From assembly GCA_041753515.1 (NCBI GenBank), contig JBGSUE010000056.1:1-62060 (forward strand): a stretch of DNA of 62,060 bases, in the 5' to 3' direction. Made by a program: the position numbers and the translations under genes. Positions within the stretch are counted from its first letter, which is position 1; the number at the start of each line of letters is the position of its first letter. Below the pieces are notes generated by a model. The model was not told where the DNA came from, ran no database searches, and worked only from the letters and a program-made list of their open reading frames with translations. This document shows positions 48,961 to 60,100 of this stretch, in pieces. The DNA is from JBGSUE01 sp041753515 (GTDB lineage Bacteria > Patescibacteriota > Microgenomatia > UBA10105 > UBA927).

Positions 48961-50592
48961 TCATTTCTGCTTCCCATAAACCGGTTCGGTGTTTACATAC
49001 GGAAGGTATTCTGATTTCAGTTCATAGACATCGGCGAACGGATACTCTGCAACCCGCGTGTAGGCCGCGAATCCTGTGGATTCAGATACGGCTTTCCATG
49101 TGAGGTCATTGTCGTCATATGTACGCATGACGATCCACCGCGCCCACCGGTCGGGGCTTGTAGTTGCCGATTCCCAATATTTGCCGGTTCCTTCGTGGAT
49201 AAACCGGATCATGGGAAGGCCTGATGAAAAAATGATGGCATCGTGGGAAGCGGCGGATATGAGAATGAACCCTTTTGTGTGGGAGGCATGTTCATGCAAG
49301 TATCCCGATACTTCAGATACGTTTTTCTGGCTTGACCCTACACGAGCGTCATCTATGGTGACAGCGTCCTGGTTGACGAATGCAAAGAATAAGACAAGGG
49401 CAAGCGTGCCAATGATGACCCAACGTACATGGACAAGACGATCTACAAGATATCCGCAGAAAAATGCAACAGCGGGTGCAAGCATGATGCCATAGCGGAC
49501 ATTAAACCATGTGCCTCCGAAATATCCCTGGACAAACAGGACTGAAAAGCCAAGATACAAAGCTAGAATATTGAAAATGAGAGGCGCCAGAAGCGATGTG
49601 GCGGCAAGTTTGATGCTTAGTGTAAATCGTTTGTCGCTCATCAGAAGAATAAATCCGAGTCCGGCTAAAATGACCGGATAGGTATAATGGTTGTATAAAA
49701 GTGCTATCAGAAATACTTTGGATGACAGAAGCCAATTATGCTTGGTATCCAGTGCTCCTGCCGCCTCCATTTGCGATTGCTGGGAATGGGCGCTGAAAGG
49801 ACCTAAGGCAAAATACAACGGATCCTTGAAAATCAGAAGATTCCACATGATCCACAGGAAAACTCCGAATGCGGCAAGGGTAACAAACAGGATTGTCATG
49901 CCTTCGGCTTTGCGGTAGCCGTGTTTGCGGACAACCTCAAGAAATACAAGACATGCAGCATACCCAAGGAGAAACCATCCGTCATAGCGGACAAGTGTTG
50001 ATGTCATGATCCAGAAGGCACTTCTCACCAACCGGAGGATCGTATGGTCTTTATGCCATAAGATAAGTTCGTAGACACCCAGCATCATTGTTGACAATAG
50101 GAGAAGTTCCGTCATGGCGGTTGACTGCAGGTAGAGAATGTTTATATTTGCCGCAAAAACAACAATACCCAATAGCCTGCCTAACAGCCTCACCCCGAGA
50201 CGTTGAAGGAGTCTATGAATAAGCATGGCGGTGACCACAAACGATACCATGGATTGGATCGCGCCTGAAAATCCGCTGTGCCACATCCAGTCATTCCAGA
50301 TTGCGGGAATCATCAGGATATGGTTTAACGGCAGCCAGACACTCCCAAGTTGTGCCAGTCCCGGTTTTAACCCTTCCACAACCCGTCTGCCGATGTCAAG
50401 GTGGCTCCTGGCATCGTTGTATGCAAGCCCTAAGCCATTTGATAAGTACAGGATAAAGAAACAGACTGAGACAATACTCAGGACGATAGCCAGTGCACAA
50501 GGTTCATGTTTTCGTACAAACTGCTGGACCGGTATTTTATACCTTTTGATTCTGGATGGTATCGGTAATCTGATATCCGTTCGTATGTTCAT
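48961..50592 (-). CDS. GT-C family membrane glycosyltransferase (PMT/ArnT-like)
   Basis: This 543-residue protein has about eleven membrane helices. The first external loop carries NDARSHLDIGRRVVEG, matching the acidic donor loop of GT39/GT83-type enzymes that use polyprenyl-phosphate sugars. A smaller external C-terminal domain follows (about 430-540). It overlaps the next upstream gene by four bases, so the two membrane transferases are translated together. Donor and acceptor unknown. Confidence 0.75.
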   Translation of the reverse strand: MNIRTDIRLPIPSRIKRYKIPVQQFVRKHEPCALAIVLSIVSVCFFILYLSNGLGLAYNDARSHLDIGRRVVEGLKPGLAQLGSVWLPLNHILMIPAIWNDWMWHSGFSGAIQSMVSFVVTAMLIHRLLQRLGVRLLGRLLGIVVFAANINILYLQSTAMTELLLLSTMMLGVYELILWHKDHTILRLVRSAFWIMTSTLVRYDGWFLLGYAACLVFLEVVRKHGYRKAEGMTILFVTLAAFGVFLWIMWNLLIFKDPLYFALGPFSAHSQQSQMEAAGALDTKHNWLLSSKVFLIALLYNHYTYPVILAGLGFILLMSDKRFTLSIKLAATSLLAPLIFNILALYLGFSVLFVQGYFGGTWFNVRYGIMLAPAVAFFCGYLVDRLVHVRWVIIGTLALVLFFAFVNQDAVTIDDARVGSSQKNVSEVSGYLHEHASHTKGFILISAASHDAIIFSSGLPMIRFIHEGTGKYWESATTSPDRWARWIVMRTYDDNDLTWKAVSESTGFAAYTRVAEYPFADVYELKSEYLPYVNTEPVYGKQK

Positions 50593-52178
50593 GGCATTTT
50601 TCTGTTTGACCTATAAACCGAAACAAAAGACACTGTCGCAAGAAGTGCGATGGATGTGAAGAGCAGCATGAAAAAATGATATGCCGAAAAGGTGTGCGAC
50701 AGAAATGTATTGTACACATACGATTTGGATCTGTTTCCAAGGATGTAGTCATAATTGCGCATATACGTATATTTTTGTTCAACACCGGAGATTTTTTCCA
50801 GCTCCAGTACCTGGACTTGTGGTGGAATTGCGCTTGTTGTGATAGCCCCGAGTGTATTTACCCAGATGCTGTAGAGTGATATGGTGAATACTGCTATGAG
50901 GAAAAAAAGGTATTTTCCCCACATGGTTAAGATATAGGCCAGAAATATGCTTAAAAGCGCAAACGCGGGAATGAGATAGCGTGAACCAAACGCCCATCCG
51001 CCCCACGGATCCCCCCACATGGAATACAGCAGAATAATGATGAGTATGACTGATGTCATAAGCTGATATCCGGCAGTATTGCGTCTGTACGCCGCAATCA
51101 GCCCGAATAGAGCAACGATCATAATCGGTGTGTACATCACAACTCCCCTGTCCGGACTGAAAAGATGAATATAGAGTCCATTGACGGCAAATCGCGGATT
51201 GAAAAACGTAACTGCAGACTGCGTTCCAGCGGTTTTCAGATCTTCCAAGGTGACATCCTGACCTTCGCGGGATTTGACTGGCTGACCAAATTCATCAAGC
51301 TGGGCGACATAGGGAACGGTACCTGATAACCGTGTCGGACTTCCGTAAGAAATAGTATTGAAGATAAGAAAAATTGATGCCGGAATGATGACGCCAATTA
51401 ATGTAATCAATCTTCCTGCCTTGAAATAGTATGCAGTGTGCATCCTTATTTTTTTTGAGAAGATGAATGAGGTGGCAGCCTGAATGGCAATTGGTGCCAT
51501 AAAGAAGAAATTCGGATAATCCACAAGAACCGAAAGGGCACATAAGAACCAGATACCGAAATGGGATTTCCACGAAATGACAGTCTGTTTTAATAAAAGC
51601 CAGATTCCCAACAGAATGATGCATGTGGAAATATGATGCTGGTAGAGGTTGACGGCATAGGCATATGCCGGTGTCGCAAACAGGAATAAAAGTCCTGCAA
51701 GTATTCCTGCGGGTTTTGATGCGCCGATGCGCAGGGACAGTCGGATAATAAGAAAGACGTTGAGAATGGCAAACAGTGATATCACGGCAAATGTCCCCAC
51801 CTGGGAATTGCCGAGCATTTTTCCGATGACATAGCCGGGAGACACCAGGAGCGATACGCCGGGAGCAAACAGGGAGACATAGTTTCCGTTCCAGAATCCA
51901 AGATCTGGTGTGGCAAACCGTGCAACCGGTATGGAAAAAAAGACCGATTTGTCCTCCACCAGTGAGTATGTCAGGGCAAACCGTCCCCGTTCGGGCGATA
52001 GCTCAAACGGTCCGTCCTCACGATACGTTTTCGTCCGCAGCTGATCCATGGTCGGATTCCCCCCGATTCCGCGCAGACTGATGATGAGCAGTACGAAACA
52101 CAAAATCAACACACCGGGTATGTGTAAACCAGAGAACGCTGCAATTATCTTATTCATAATGAAATATATTTTATTCAT
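50589..52178 (-). CDS. Polytopic membrane protein, GT-C-like glycosyltransferase
   Basis: This 529-residue protein has about eleven membrane helices. Its first external loop is DQLRTKTYREDGPFELSPERGRFALTYSLVEDKS, and an external segment follows near 260-310 (YGSPTRLSGTVPYVAQLDEFGQP). HLFSPDRGVVMYTPIMIV and WGDPWGGWAFGSRYLIPAF resemble membrane mannosyl- or arabinosyltransferases. Two nearly identical start contexts (ATG 52178 and ATG 52157, each after TTATGAATAA) leave the start uncertain by seven residues. Confidence 0.65.
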   Translation of the reverse strand: MNKIYFIMNKIIAAFSGLHIPGVLILCFVLLIISLRGIGGNPTMDQLRTKTYREDGPFELSPERGRFALTYSLVEDKSVFFSIPVARFATPDLGFWNGNYVSLFAPGVSLLVSPGYVIGKMLGNSQVGTFAVISLFAILNVFLIIRLSLRIGASKPAGILAGLLFLFATPAYAYAVNLYQHHISTCIILLGIWLLLKQTVISWKSHFGIWFLCALSVLVDYPNFFFMAPIAIQAATSFIFSKKIRMHTAYYFKAGRLITLIGVIIPASIFLIFNTISYGSPTRLSGTVPYVAQLDEFGQPVKSREGQDVTLEDLKTAGTQSAVTFFNPRFAVNGLYIHLFSPDRGVVMYTPIMIVALFGLIAAYRRNTAGYQLMTSVILIIILLYSMWGDPWGGWAFGSRYLIPAFALLSIFLAYILTMWGKYLFFLIAVFTISLYSIWVNTLGAITTSAIPPQVQVLELEKISGVEQKYTYMRNYDYILGNRSKSYVYNTFLSHTFSAYHFFMLLFTSIALLATVSFVSVYRSNRKMP

Positions 52179-52187
52179 AATACGACG

Positions 52188-53264
52188 TTATATTCGCAAA
52201 GTCCGGAAAATATACTTTGAATCTAGGCTGTATTTTTTTTTGACAAAACGCTGTTTTACATATCCTGTGTATATGATAAATTTCCACCATAGTATGTATA
52301 AAATGTTTTTCGTAATACATACATCATACTGGTATTTGAACTCTGGTGCGTAAGCGATTTTATAATGATTCAACCCGCCGCAGAAATCTACTGTATCTAC
52401 TGCGAATTTCTGCGCATCATTGAGAAGCAGATAGAACAATAAGCGGCCGGGTGAGAGAAATTTATACCCTGTGAGGTATGACGCCTGGTATGCTACAAGT
52501 ACTTTACCGGAATAATAACTGAAAATATACGCGACAGGTTTTGCATCGAAATAAAGGATTGTGATGATGATATTTTTTCTGTAATGTGCTATGAATGACC
52601 GGAAAAAGTGCTGATATTCCGTTCGGGTGAGTACGTCCATTGATTTTTTCTGTTTTGCGCTGTGGGCATCTATATCTACCATGACGGAAAACAGATTCTC
52701 AAGGTTTTCGGGATAGGTATGATTTATATACTGAAGATGTGAACTGTATTTTTTTAGTAAGAGAGCCATTTCCTTTGAATTTGATTTTGAGAGATGACGG
52801 AGAGGATGTTTGTCTTTTATGCCAAGGATCGGGGCAACGTACAGGAGATATGCGAAAGAATACTTTGTGGTATCAAGCATGAGCCTCGCTGTTTCAGGTT
52901 TTACTCTGGGCAGATACAGGGGATGGCGGCGCGATACCTCCTCGATGAGAGCCTGCATAATTTTGGATTCATATGACTGAAGGAGTAGTGAATCATCAAT
53001 GGTAAAGCGTTGGGCAGGACACGTGTAGACTCTTACGCCGAATTTATTTGATAGGTCAACGGGTAAAATACCGACAAGTGCGTTCTGTTTATAACAGGCA
53101 AACACCGTGTATTTTTTTTCAGGAAACGCAGATATGCTGGTATCAAACCAATCAGGAGAATTGTGTAGTGTTGCGTTGACCGCACTATTCCACAGGTGTC
53201 TCCATGTATCACGAAATTCATGTGTAATTTCATAATATGTGACAACGGAATACGGATTTTTCAT
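52188..53264 (-). CDS. BioF2/CelD-like GNAT acyltransferase (copy 2)
   Basis: This 358-residue protein has the two-lobed FemAB-like GNAT fold. The core is SAKQKKSMDVLTRTEYQHFFRSFI, then ITILYFDAKPVAYIFSYYSGKVLVAYQASY and KFLSPGRLLFYLLLNDAQKFAVDTVDFCGG, the pattern of the Acetyltransf_6 (CelD/BcsL) family linked to polysaccharide modification. It is a paralogue of the adjacent upstream gene, with a 4-base overlap between them. It likely acylates an amino sugar or a glycan; the acyl donor is unknown. Confidence 0.78.
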   Translation of the reverse strand: MKNPYSVVTYYEITHEFRDTWRHLWNSAVNATLHNSPDWFDTSISAFPEKKYTVFACYKQNALVGILPVDLSNKFGVRVYTCPAQRFTIDDSLLLQSYESKIMQALIEEVSRRHPLYLPRVKPETARLMLDTTKYSFAYLLYVAPILGIKDKHPLRHLSKSNSKEMALLLKKYSSHLQYINHTYPENLENLFSVMVDIDAHSAKQKKSMDVLTRTEYQHFFRSFIAHYRKNIIITILYFDAKPVAYIFSYYSGKVLVAYQASYLTGYKFLSPGRLLFYLLLNDAQKFAVDTVDFCGGLNHYKIAYAPEFKYQYDVCITKNILYILWWKFIIYTGYVKQRFVKKKYSLDSKYIFRTLRI

Positions 53265-54325
53265 ACTGATGGGAAGATTGATTTATAGATAAAATACATT
53301 TTTTTGTTCGAAAAAAGAATAGTATAGATTTTTTCTCGAAAATTTATAGCCAGCGGCAGTACATTACGTACTAATGAGTTACGTGATAGTGTTATAGCAT
53401 ACAGTTGCCTGTGTGAAGAGGACATGAGATGTTTAATATGGCTGTCGCCTGTGCCAAGGTCCATATGGGAGAATGAATTATTTTTCAGCTGTTCAAATAT
53501 TTTGTACGCCAGTACTTTACCCGGTTGGAATCGGGAAGCTGACAGATCGTATCCTAGCTGGCTGCCGATATACGTATTGTGTACAACAAACCCGATTGAG
53601 TATGCGATCGGCTTTGAATCATACTCCAGGAAATGAATCAGAAAATTGCTCTTGAATTCTTTTTGTAATAATCGGTAAAACATCCTGCTGGAAGTATTGG
53701 AAAACGTCGCATACCCTTTTGCTTGTTTTGCACTGTTTTTATCGATAGAGAATACTTCCTCCAGTGCATGATCAGACGTGTTGTTAGCAGACCGTATGGT
53801 AAAACGGTCTGATATGTGTTTAATACGCCTGAAAATTACGGATTTGTTGCTCATCGTGTGGCGGATATCCACGTCGTTTTGAAGATCTATAGAATAGTTT
53901 ACTGTACTTGTTCGTGCGAAAGACAATCCCTGAAGATAAGTATTGACAGTTCCGACAAATTGTTCATCAGTATTTTGGAAATGGCACGGTCCGAGCTGTA
54001 TCATTTCCGCCAGAAGATGTTTTATAAGATGATTATTTAAAACGTCTGCAAGTATCGGTATACCGTATGTGAAATGATCAGGAATGGATGTATATACCAA
54101 CACGGATAGAATCCTTTTTTTCCAAAGGGGTATTACTGCGTTCAAGGAGTCTTTGGTGTAAACGGCAATAATCGTACAGGGGACATCCGGAAATGTCTGA
54201 ATGACAGCAGAAGTCCAGTAGGGACTATTGATAAGACTTGCATATGGAGAAGATTCCCACAATCGTTTCCATTTGCAATACAATTCCGGATTCAGAGATG
54301 AGTATATTTTCGTTGTATATTTCAT
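53261..54325 (-). CDS. BioF2/CelD-like GNAT acyltransferase (copy 1)
   Basis: This 354-residue protein is a paralogue of the following gene, with matching blocks: WKRLWESSPYASLINSPYW at the start, then SAKQAKGYATFSNTSSRMFYRLL, HFLEYDSKPIAYSIGF and SRFQPGKVLAYKIFEQL. Sequence similarity between copies is low outside these blocks, so the duplication is old and the substrates may differ. It overlaps the PIG-L deacetylase gene by four bases, suggesting deacetylation followed by re-acylation of the same sugar. Confidence 0.78.
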   Translation of the reverse strand: MKYTTKIYSSLNPELYCKWKRLWESSPYASLINSPYWTSAVIQTFPDVPCTIIAVYTKDSLNAVIPLWKKRILSVLVYTSIPDHFTYGIPILADVLNNHLIKHLLAEMIQLGPCHFQNTDEQFVGTVNTYLQGLSFARTSTVNYSIDLQNDVDIRHTMSNKSVIFRRIKHISDRFTIRSANNTSDHALEEVFSIDKNSAKQAKGYATFSNTSSRMFYRLLQKEFKSNFLIHFLEYDSKPIAYSIGFVVHNTYIGSQLGYDLSASRFQPGKVLAYKIFEQLKNNSFSHMDLGTGDSHIKHLMSSSHRQLYAITLSRNSLVRNVLPLAINFREKIYTILFSNKKMYFIYKSIFPSV

Positions 54326-55095
54326 AACAAATTTGTTTGTACTATCACATATTCATCAAGATGCGGAATAGCCGAACCTGCAAAGAGAGCCGGAACTTGC
54401 GTGTTGTACATGGAAATTAATTGTTTTTTACCTGTATAGTCCACAGGATTTTTCATGAGAGTGTAGTCTTTTGGAATTTCTGTCGATTGTGCGTTTCCGG
54501 AGCGGTACAGGTATGGTTGGTCAAGCCAATACACTGGTTGAGTAATGAGTTCTACTGCCCGCCTTACAATGAGATGGTCGACATGGTTGCCAGTACCAAA
54601 CGGGCAGAATATGAGGGTTTTGGATTGTCCATACGGACGTAATGCTTCGCTGATTCTTTCAGTGAGATCCGCATCAAGACGGGATATTCTTCCGCGTGCA
54701 ATATGAAACCGGTACGTTGGATATACATAAGATAATTCCGGAATGAAGCGCGCCAGCATTCCTGAGGGTTTTTGCCTCAGGAGTGCTTCTGTAAACCCGA
54801 GATTTACGTTCCGTACACCGATAGTGTGCAGTGCTTTTTCGTCTTCATCTATACGTGCATTATAGAGTGTTTTCATGGATGGAAATCCCGATTGCTTCAG
54901 ATTCTGTTTTACTGATAACGATGGCCTGATATCGGGCATGCCAGTAAACACATTGATGACGGTGACACGGATATGCTCGTTCACCAGGTCTGTCATCAGA
55001 TTTCCGGCAGAAAGCGCTGCATCATCAAGATGCGGGGAAATGAATACACAGGCTGTGTATTTTTCCCGTATAATTTGGTCTGATAACGACTTCAT
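54322..55095 (-). CDS. PIG-L/LmbE family deacetylase
   Basis: This 257-residue zinc-dependent N-acetyl-sugar deacetylase has the family motif SPHLDDAALSAG (H-x-D-D) near residue 22 and the third ligand in GTGNHVDHLIVRRA. These enzymes deacetylate GlcNAc in lipid- or nucleotide-linked form. The start at 55095 gives an overlap with the GT4 gene. It is followed by two acyltransferase paralogues in an overlapping run. Confidence 0.9.
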   Translation of the reverse strand: MKSLSDQIIREKYTACVFISPHLDDAALSAGNLMTDLVNEHIRVTVINVFTGMPDIRPSLSVKQNLKQSGFPSMKTLYNARIDEDEKALHTIGVRNVNLGFTEALLRQKPSGMLARFIPELSYVYPTYRFHIARGRISRLDADLTERISEALRPYGQSKTLIFCPFGTGNHVDHLIVRRAVELITQPVYWLDQPYLYRSGNAQSTEIPKDYTLMKNPVDYTGKKQLISMYNTQVPALFAGSAIPHLDEYVIVQTNLL

Positions 55096-56186
55096 GATAC
55101 TAGTGTATCGAAAAACCGAAAGTATTTCTCCGTTACGTTGCGCCAGGAATACTGTTTCGCAAAATGATATGCATTGCGAATAGTCATGGCACGGCTGTGT
55201 GCGTCGGTTATGGCGTTGTGTATTGTCTGTGCAAGACTTTGTGCATCCAGACTGTTTGCTACAAACCTGCAATCATGAGGTATCCAGGATAAACCTTCTA
55301 TATCGAATGTGATGAGCGGTTTGCGGGATGCCATTGCTTCAAGAGCAGTGAGTGAGAATGTTTCGAAACGTGACGGCACGGCAATTGCGGATGCGTTTGA
55401 AATAAGCTTCTTTTTTTCCGTTTCTTGTACCCTTCCGATAATCCGGATTCTGTTTTCCAAACGAAGTTTTTTTACATGCGATGACATCGCAGAAACTTCA
55501 GATGGTGTTCCTCCACCTGCAATAATCAATTGTACTCCATGAGTATGTATCTGTTTGAATGCATCCAAGAGCATATCAAGACCTTTCTGGTTCATTTCGA
55601 TACGTCCAAGAAATAGTACGTACTGATCTGCACTATTGGTTTTCCCAGTACAGTAGGGAATCTCGATCCCGTTTGGAATGAGCGCAATCTGCGCACGACT
55701 GTTGACTGATTGTATAAACTGTTGACTGTTGTCCGTTGTAACGATGATATGCCTGTAGAGTTTAAGGAGATATTTTTCTGCAATATCAAACGGGAGATGG
55801 TATTTCCGTTTCATATCTTTTCCGGAAAGCATGTGTACAAGTCCGACTAAGGGTTTTTTTGATAGAACCGGCAGCAGGGATCCCGAACACGGAGGGGTCA
55901 GATTTTCAACCCAAAGGTCATAGTGCTTTGTCCGTACATAATACGGCAAAAGCGCCTGGAACATCAGCTGTCCGATTTTTGGACCATGACCCGCGTATCC
56001 GATACGATTGAATTGGATACCATCGATTGCATTATTACGGGAGCCGGGAAATGCAGCCGTAATAATTTCAATATCATAAAATCCTGAAAGTCGTTTGGCA
56101 ATTTCAAATATCGCATGTGCGCCTCCACCGCCTATATGCGGGTTGGACACGTCATCATAATTGGAAAATATTATCCGTTTTTTCAT
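55092..56186 (-). CDS. Family 4 glycosyltransferase
   Basis: This 364-residue GT-B enzyme has an N-terminal acceptor domain with SNPHIGGGGAHAIFEIAKRL and a C-terminal donor domain. The donor domain has VLFLGRIEMNQKGLDMLLDAF, then RIIGRVQETEKKKLISNASAIAVPSRFETFSLTALEAMA, the E-x7-E motif. ATG 56186 is chosen; a frame extending to 56318 runs into the next gene and has no homology. It is part of an overlapping run of five genes. Confidence 0.9.
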   Translation of the reverse strand: MKKRIIFSNYDDVSNPHIGGGGAHAIFEIAKRLSGFYDIEIITAAFPGSRNNAIDGIQFNRIGYAGHGPKIGQLMFQALLPYYVRTKHYDLWVENLTPPCSGSLLPVLSKKPLVGLVHMLSGKDMKRKYHLPFDIAEKYLLKLYRHIIVTTDNSQQFIQSVNSRAQIALIPNGIEIPYCTGKTNSADQYVLFLGRIEMNQKGLDMLLDAFKQIHTHGVQLIIAGGGTPSEVSAMSSHVKKLRLENRIRIIGRVQETEKKKLISNASAIAVPSRFETFSLTALEAMASRKPLITFDIEGLSWIPHDCRFVANSLDAQSLAQTIHNAITDAHSRAMTIRNAYHFAKQYSWRNVTEKYFRFFDTLVS

Positions 56187-56190
56187 ATAT

Positions 56191-57132
56191 TTATAGTGGA
56201 GATTTTTTTGTGGATACGGCTGTCTGCCAGAGGGATGTGCTGTCCGGATGAATCCGTTTTGCCATGAATTTAATATATACACTGATGAATATGCCCGGGA
56301 GAGTAAAAAATGGCTCATCTGTGAGTGTTTTCATAAGTCCTTTTATTTTTGAAACCAACGGAACGGGCGTGATGGTACGTACGGCATCGGGATACCTGCG
56401 TTCAATAAATGGATCACCTTTCCCAATTGTTCGTTTTAAAAAATTTTGCAGATCAGACCAGGTGGAAATCGGCCACTGATACATGACAGCATTGAACGTG
56501 TAGCGGAAGCTTGTGCGTTCGACTGTCCGTATATAAATATACATATGCGGATCGCATAAACCCTTGGGCATTTTGATCCGCCGGGCAAATGAGCCGCGGT
56601 ATGCGGTTGCAGATCCATAATAATTGTGGTGGCTGTGAATATTTGGTACGGATAACCGTACATGATCCCAGTACAGAAATGACGTATACAGAATCCGTGC
56701 CATGACGCCGTGCGGGCGGAAAAGTTTCTGGTGTGCGGCAAGAATTTCAATATGCGGATCTTTCAGCAGTGGTGCAACCATATTTTCAATAAACCGTGAA
56801 CCTTGAATGGTGATATCGGCATCAAGAACGATGAGAATCTCTGCTGTGCATGTTCGAAATGCCCGGTTCAACCGCTCATATTTTCCGAGTTGATGTGACG
56901 ATCCGGTCATACGTATTTTGATGCGGGATTTTTGGGCAATTGCGCGTACAATGTCTCGTGTGTTGTCAATTGAGCCGTCCAGACAAACCGTGATATCCGA
57001 GAGTCGGAATCGGCTCGTATCCTGGTGAAGAAGTGAGCGTATGAGGTGTCCGATATTTGACTCTTCGTTATGCGCCGGAATGAATACAGAAACAACTGGT
57101 TTCGATAGTTTTTTTTGCGGGCTCATATACAT
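56191..57132 (-). CDS. Family 2 glycosyltransferase
   Basis: This 313-residue enzyme has the GT2 start VVSVFIPAHNEESNIGHLIRSLL, the nucleotide Asp in VCLDGSIDNT and the metal motif DAD in LIVLDADITIQGS. After the catalytic part come WPISTWSDLQNFLKR and two possible membrane helices (TLPGIFISVYIKFM). It overlaps the giant fusion gene by ten bases. Donor sugar unknown. Confidence 0.88.
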   Translation of the reverse strand: MYMSPQKKLSKPVVSVFIPAHNEESNIGHLIRSLLHQDTSRFRLSDITVCLDGSIDNTRDIVRAIAQKSRIKIRMTGSSHQLGKYERLNRAFRTCTAEILIVLDADITIQGSRFIENMVAPLLKDPHIEILAAHQKLFRPHGVMARILYTSFLYWDHVRLSVPNIHSHHNYYGSATAYRGSFARRIKMPKGLCDPHMYIYIRTVERTSFRYTFNAVMYQWPISTWSDLQNFLKRTIGKGDPFIERRYPDAVRTITPVPLVSKIKGLMKTLTDEPFFTLPGIFISVYIKFMAKRIHPDSTSLWQTAVSTKKSPL

Positions 57133-60100
57133 GTACCTGATCTGTTTGATTTATCTATCAGATTGAGAAATTGCGATGCACTCTTGTCCCACTCGAATTT
57201 GGAAGCCCACTTTGTCGCCTCACGTGACATTCTTTGCCTCAAGGCCGGATTTTTCAGAAGCAGTGTGATGTGTTTGGCGAACTCTTCATGGTTGCCGTAT
57301 GGCACAAGAAAACCGCTGTGGGGATTATAGACGCTGTCGCGCAGGCCGGATACATTGGATGCCACGACAGGGGTGCCGCAGGCATTAGCCTCGATCGAAG
57401 TTATCCCCCACCCTTCCATGAGCGATGGGTTCACGAAGACCCAGGCTTTTTGGTAAATTCTGATTTTTTCTTCATTCGTGACAGTACCCACAAAATCTAT
57501 ATATTTTTCGATGTTTAATCTGTCCGCGAGCTCCATCAGTCTTCTTTTCTCTTCTCCGTTTCCCGCAATGATAAAACGGACGGTTGGGATGTGTTTGAGG
57601 ATTTCCAACGCAGCGCGGATAAAGACATGAAGACTTTTATAGCTTTTGAGTCTTCCCACATAGGCTACAAGCGGAATCTTTGATTTGATACCGGGTGTAT
57701 AGAGTGTATTATCGACACCGCAGTAGATAATTGACGGATCGGTATCTGTCAGATTGTGGTCGATGATATCAGCCTTTGATGACGGAGAAACCGTGATGAC
57801 TTTGACTTTTCGGTAGATATACGGCATAAGTTTTCCTTCCAAAAATGTCGCAATCCATGAAAACGGCGGCGTGAGCGACGTGCGGAAGACACGCTGATGC
57901 ACATGGTGGATGAGGAGAAATATTTTCTGTTTCGAATACAGTGGCGTAAAAAACGGGATACCGTTTTCCGAATCAATAATGACATCGGCAGTTTTTTTAA
58001 AATGGGTGAGATAGTACAGCCATGCCCAGATATACACACTGAATACATGTCCGTGCCTCATCAGATGTACTCCGTCGATAATTTCGTGAGACGGATTTTT
58101 CAGGCTTCGCGCGGAGAATACGATGACGGTATGGCCCATGGCAACCCACCGTTTTGCGAGCTCATGGATGTACACTTCTGCTCCGCCTGCCCATGCATGA
58201 TGGATATCCCTCCAGTTATAGATGAGTATTGTTTTTGAACCGGACCCTGATGGCTGTATTGCCATCGGTTTGAATAATCCGGTGATGTCTTCATAATTGG
58301 ACTCGATAGTATCCAGAATGATTGATAATGTTGACATGAAAATAATACCGATGATGAGTGCAATGCTGATCGCGAATTGGATATTCACAAATTCAGCGAT
58401 TGATCCGTGATGAATTGTGAGAAGATATAGTTGTGCGCCTGCAAATAAAAGTGCAGTAATCGGAATAATGTGACGTTTTTTTATCTGCTGGTAGATGATC
58501 ATATTTCGGGAAATGGAAAATATCAGAATGGCGGCGGCGTAGGTTGGAAGATACTCAAGTATCGGTAATGCTTTGGGACCGAAAAGAAGCGGTGCGGTGT
58601 ACTCACCGTATACACCGATTACAAGATATGCCACCATACTTGCCGCAGTGGATATACCAAGCAATTTAATAAATATATGCCATGTGCCTCTGCCTAATCC
58701 CTCTGCTTTTGAGATGACTGGATTGAAGAATTGAGCAAACGCCGATCCGATAAACAGGATGATCTTTCCGATAATCGACAACAGCGCATATTGTCCTGCC
58801 TCTTTTGGTGGCAAATAGTGTTTTGCCAGAATGACATCAAGTGAGAAAAATACGACGGTCGATACATCCTGCATGACTGTTGTACCCAAAAACCATTTTG
58901 GAAACCGCAGATTATATGATTGAGTATCTGCTGTAATCGAACGTGCAAGTCGTTTTACGGCAAACCAACCGACCATAAATGATGTTGCCATGGATAATGG
59001 TATGGCGATATACACATCGTGGATAAAACCTGTCGAAACAAGAATGACTGCATACAGAAATTTTGAAATCGATTCAATAACAATAATTGCGGCAATCAAT
59101 GCAAATTTATGACTGCCGCTTAAAAGACCCATATCAACTGATGAGAGCGTTGCGATGATCCAAACTGGAGTAAAAAATAGAAACGGTATTGCGGAACCGG
59201 TTTGAAAAAACCGTGAACTATATGGAATCAAGATCGCCCACAGAAAAGATACACCGAGTGTGATATATAACAGCCGTTTGCGTACTATTCTCCAAAATGA
59301 TGCCGCATACACGCCGTATTTACCGAAAATGAATGCACTTCTATATGATACAGTACGTCCGATAGAGCCTATTGGAATATCTGCAAGTGCCCAGACATTA
59401 TTGACAAGCGCAATGAGACCAAAAGCTTCAAATGATATGGACCGCGTCAGATATGCACTTAATGCAAAATTGATGACATTGGCAATACCTGAAGCGGCAA
59501 TAAGCATGCTTGCTCCGCCCAATGTACTGCCGGTAAATCTCCATGCTTTCTGCTGGAAGATTTGCTTTTTTTCACTGAGCGCTTCTGAATTCTTTATGTG
59601 TTTGATATGGAGACCATGGTGTGTTTTTTCCCAATAATATGGCTTTATGATAAGTTGAATGACTGATTTTATTGCGGATATTGAAACAAGAAGCCAGTAG
59701 AACGGAACGAGAAAAACATACTTGATAATTGCGTATTGTCCGCGTTTGGCGCATCCGATCATATAGTAGTACATACATAGGAAATTACCGAATACCATGG
59801 ATGTGGCTGCCATATAAAAAACCCACGTCGGGTATACGGATTCAATAGCCTCTCCGACGTACCTGTAGAGAATAAAGTATGAAATCGTGACGATCCATAG
59901 AATCGGATTAATGAGAATGAAAGCGATTTTTCCGCCTACCACCATCTGAAACATGAGTGCATGCACGCCATGATTTTTTATAAATGTCCAGGGACTGCGC
60001 ATGTGGACAAAATATGTCTGGATATATCCTTTAATCCAGCGGGACCTCTGTCGGATCCAGTTGCCCAGATGGCTGTTTGCTTCCTCATATGTTGTTGAAT

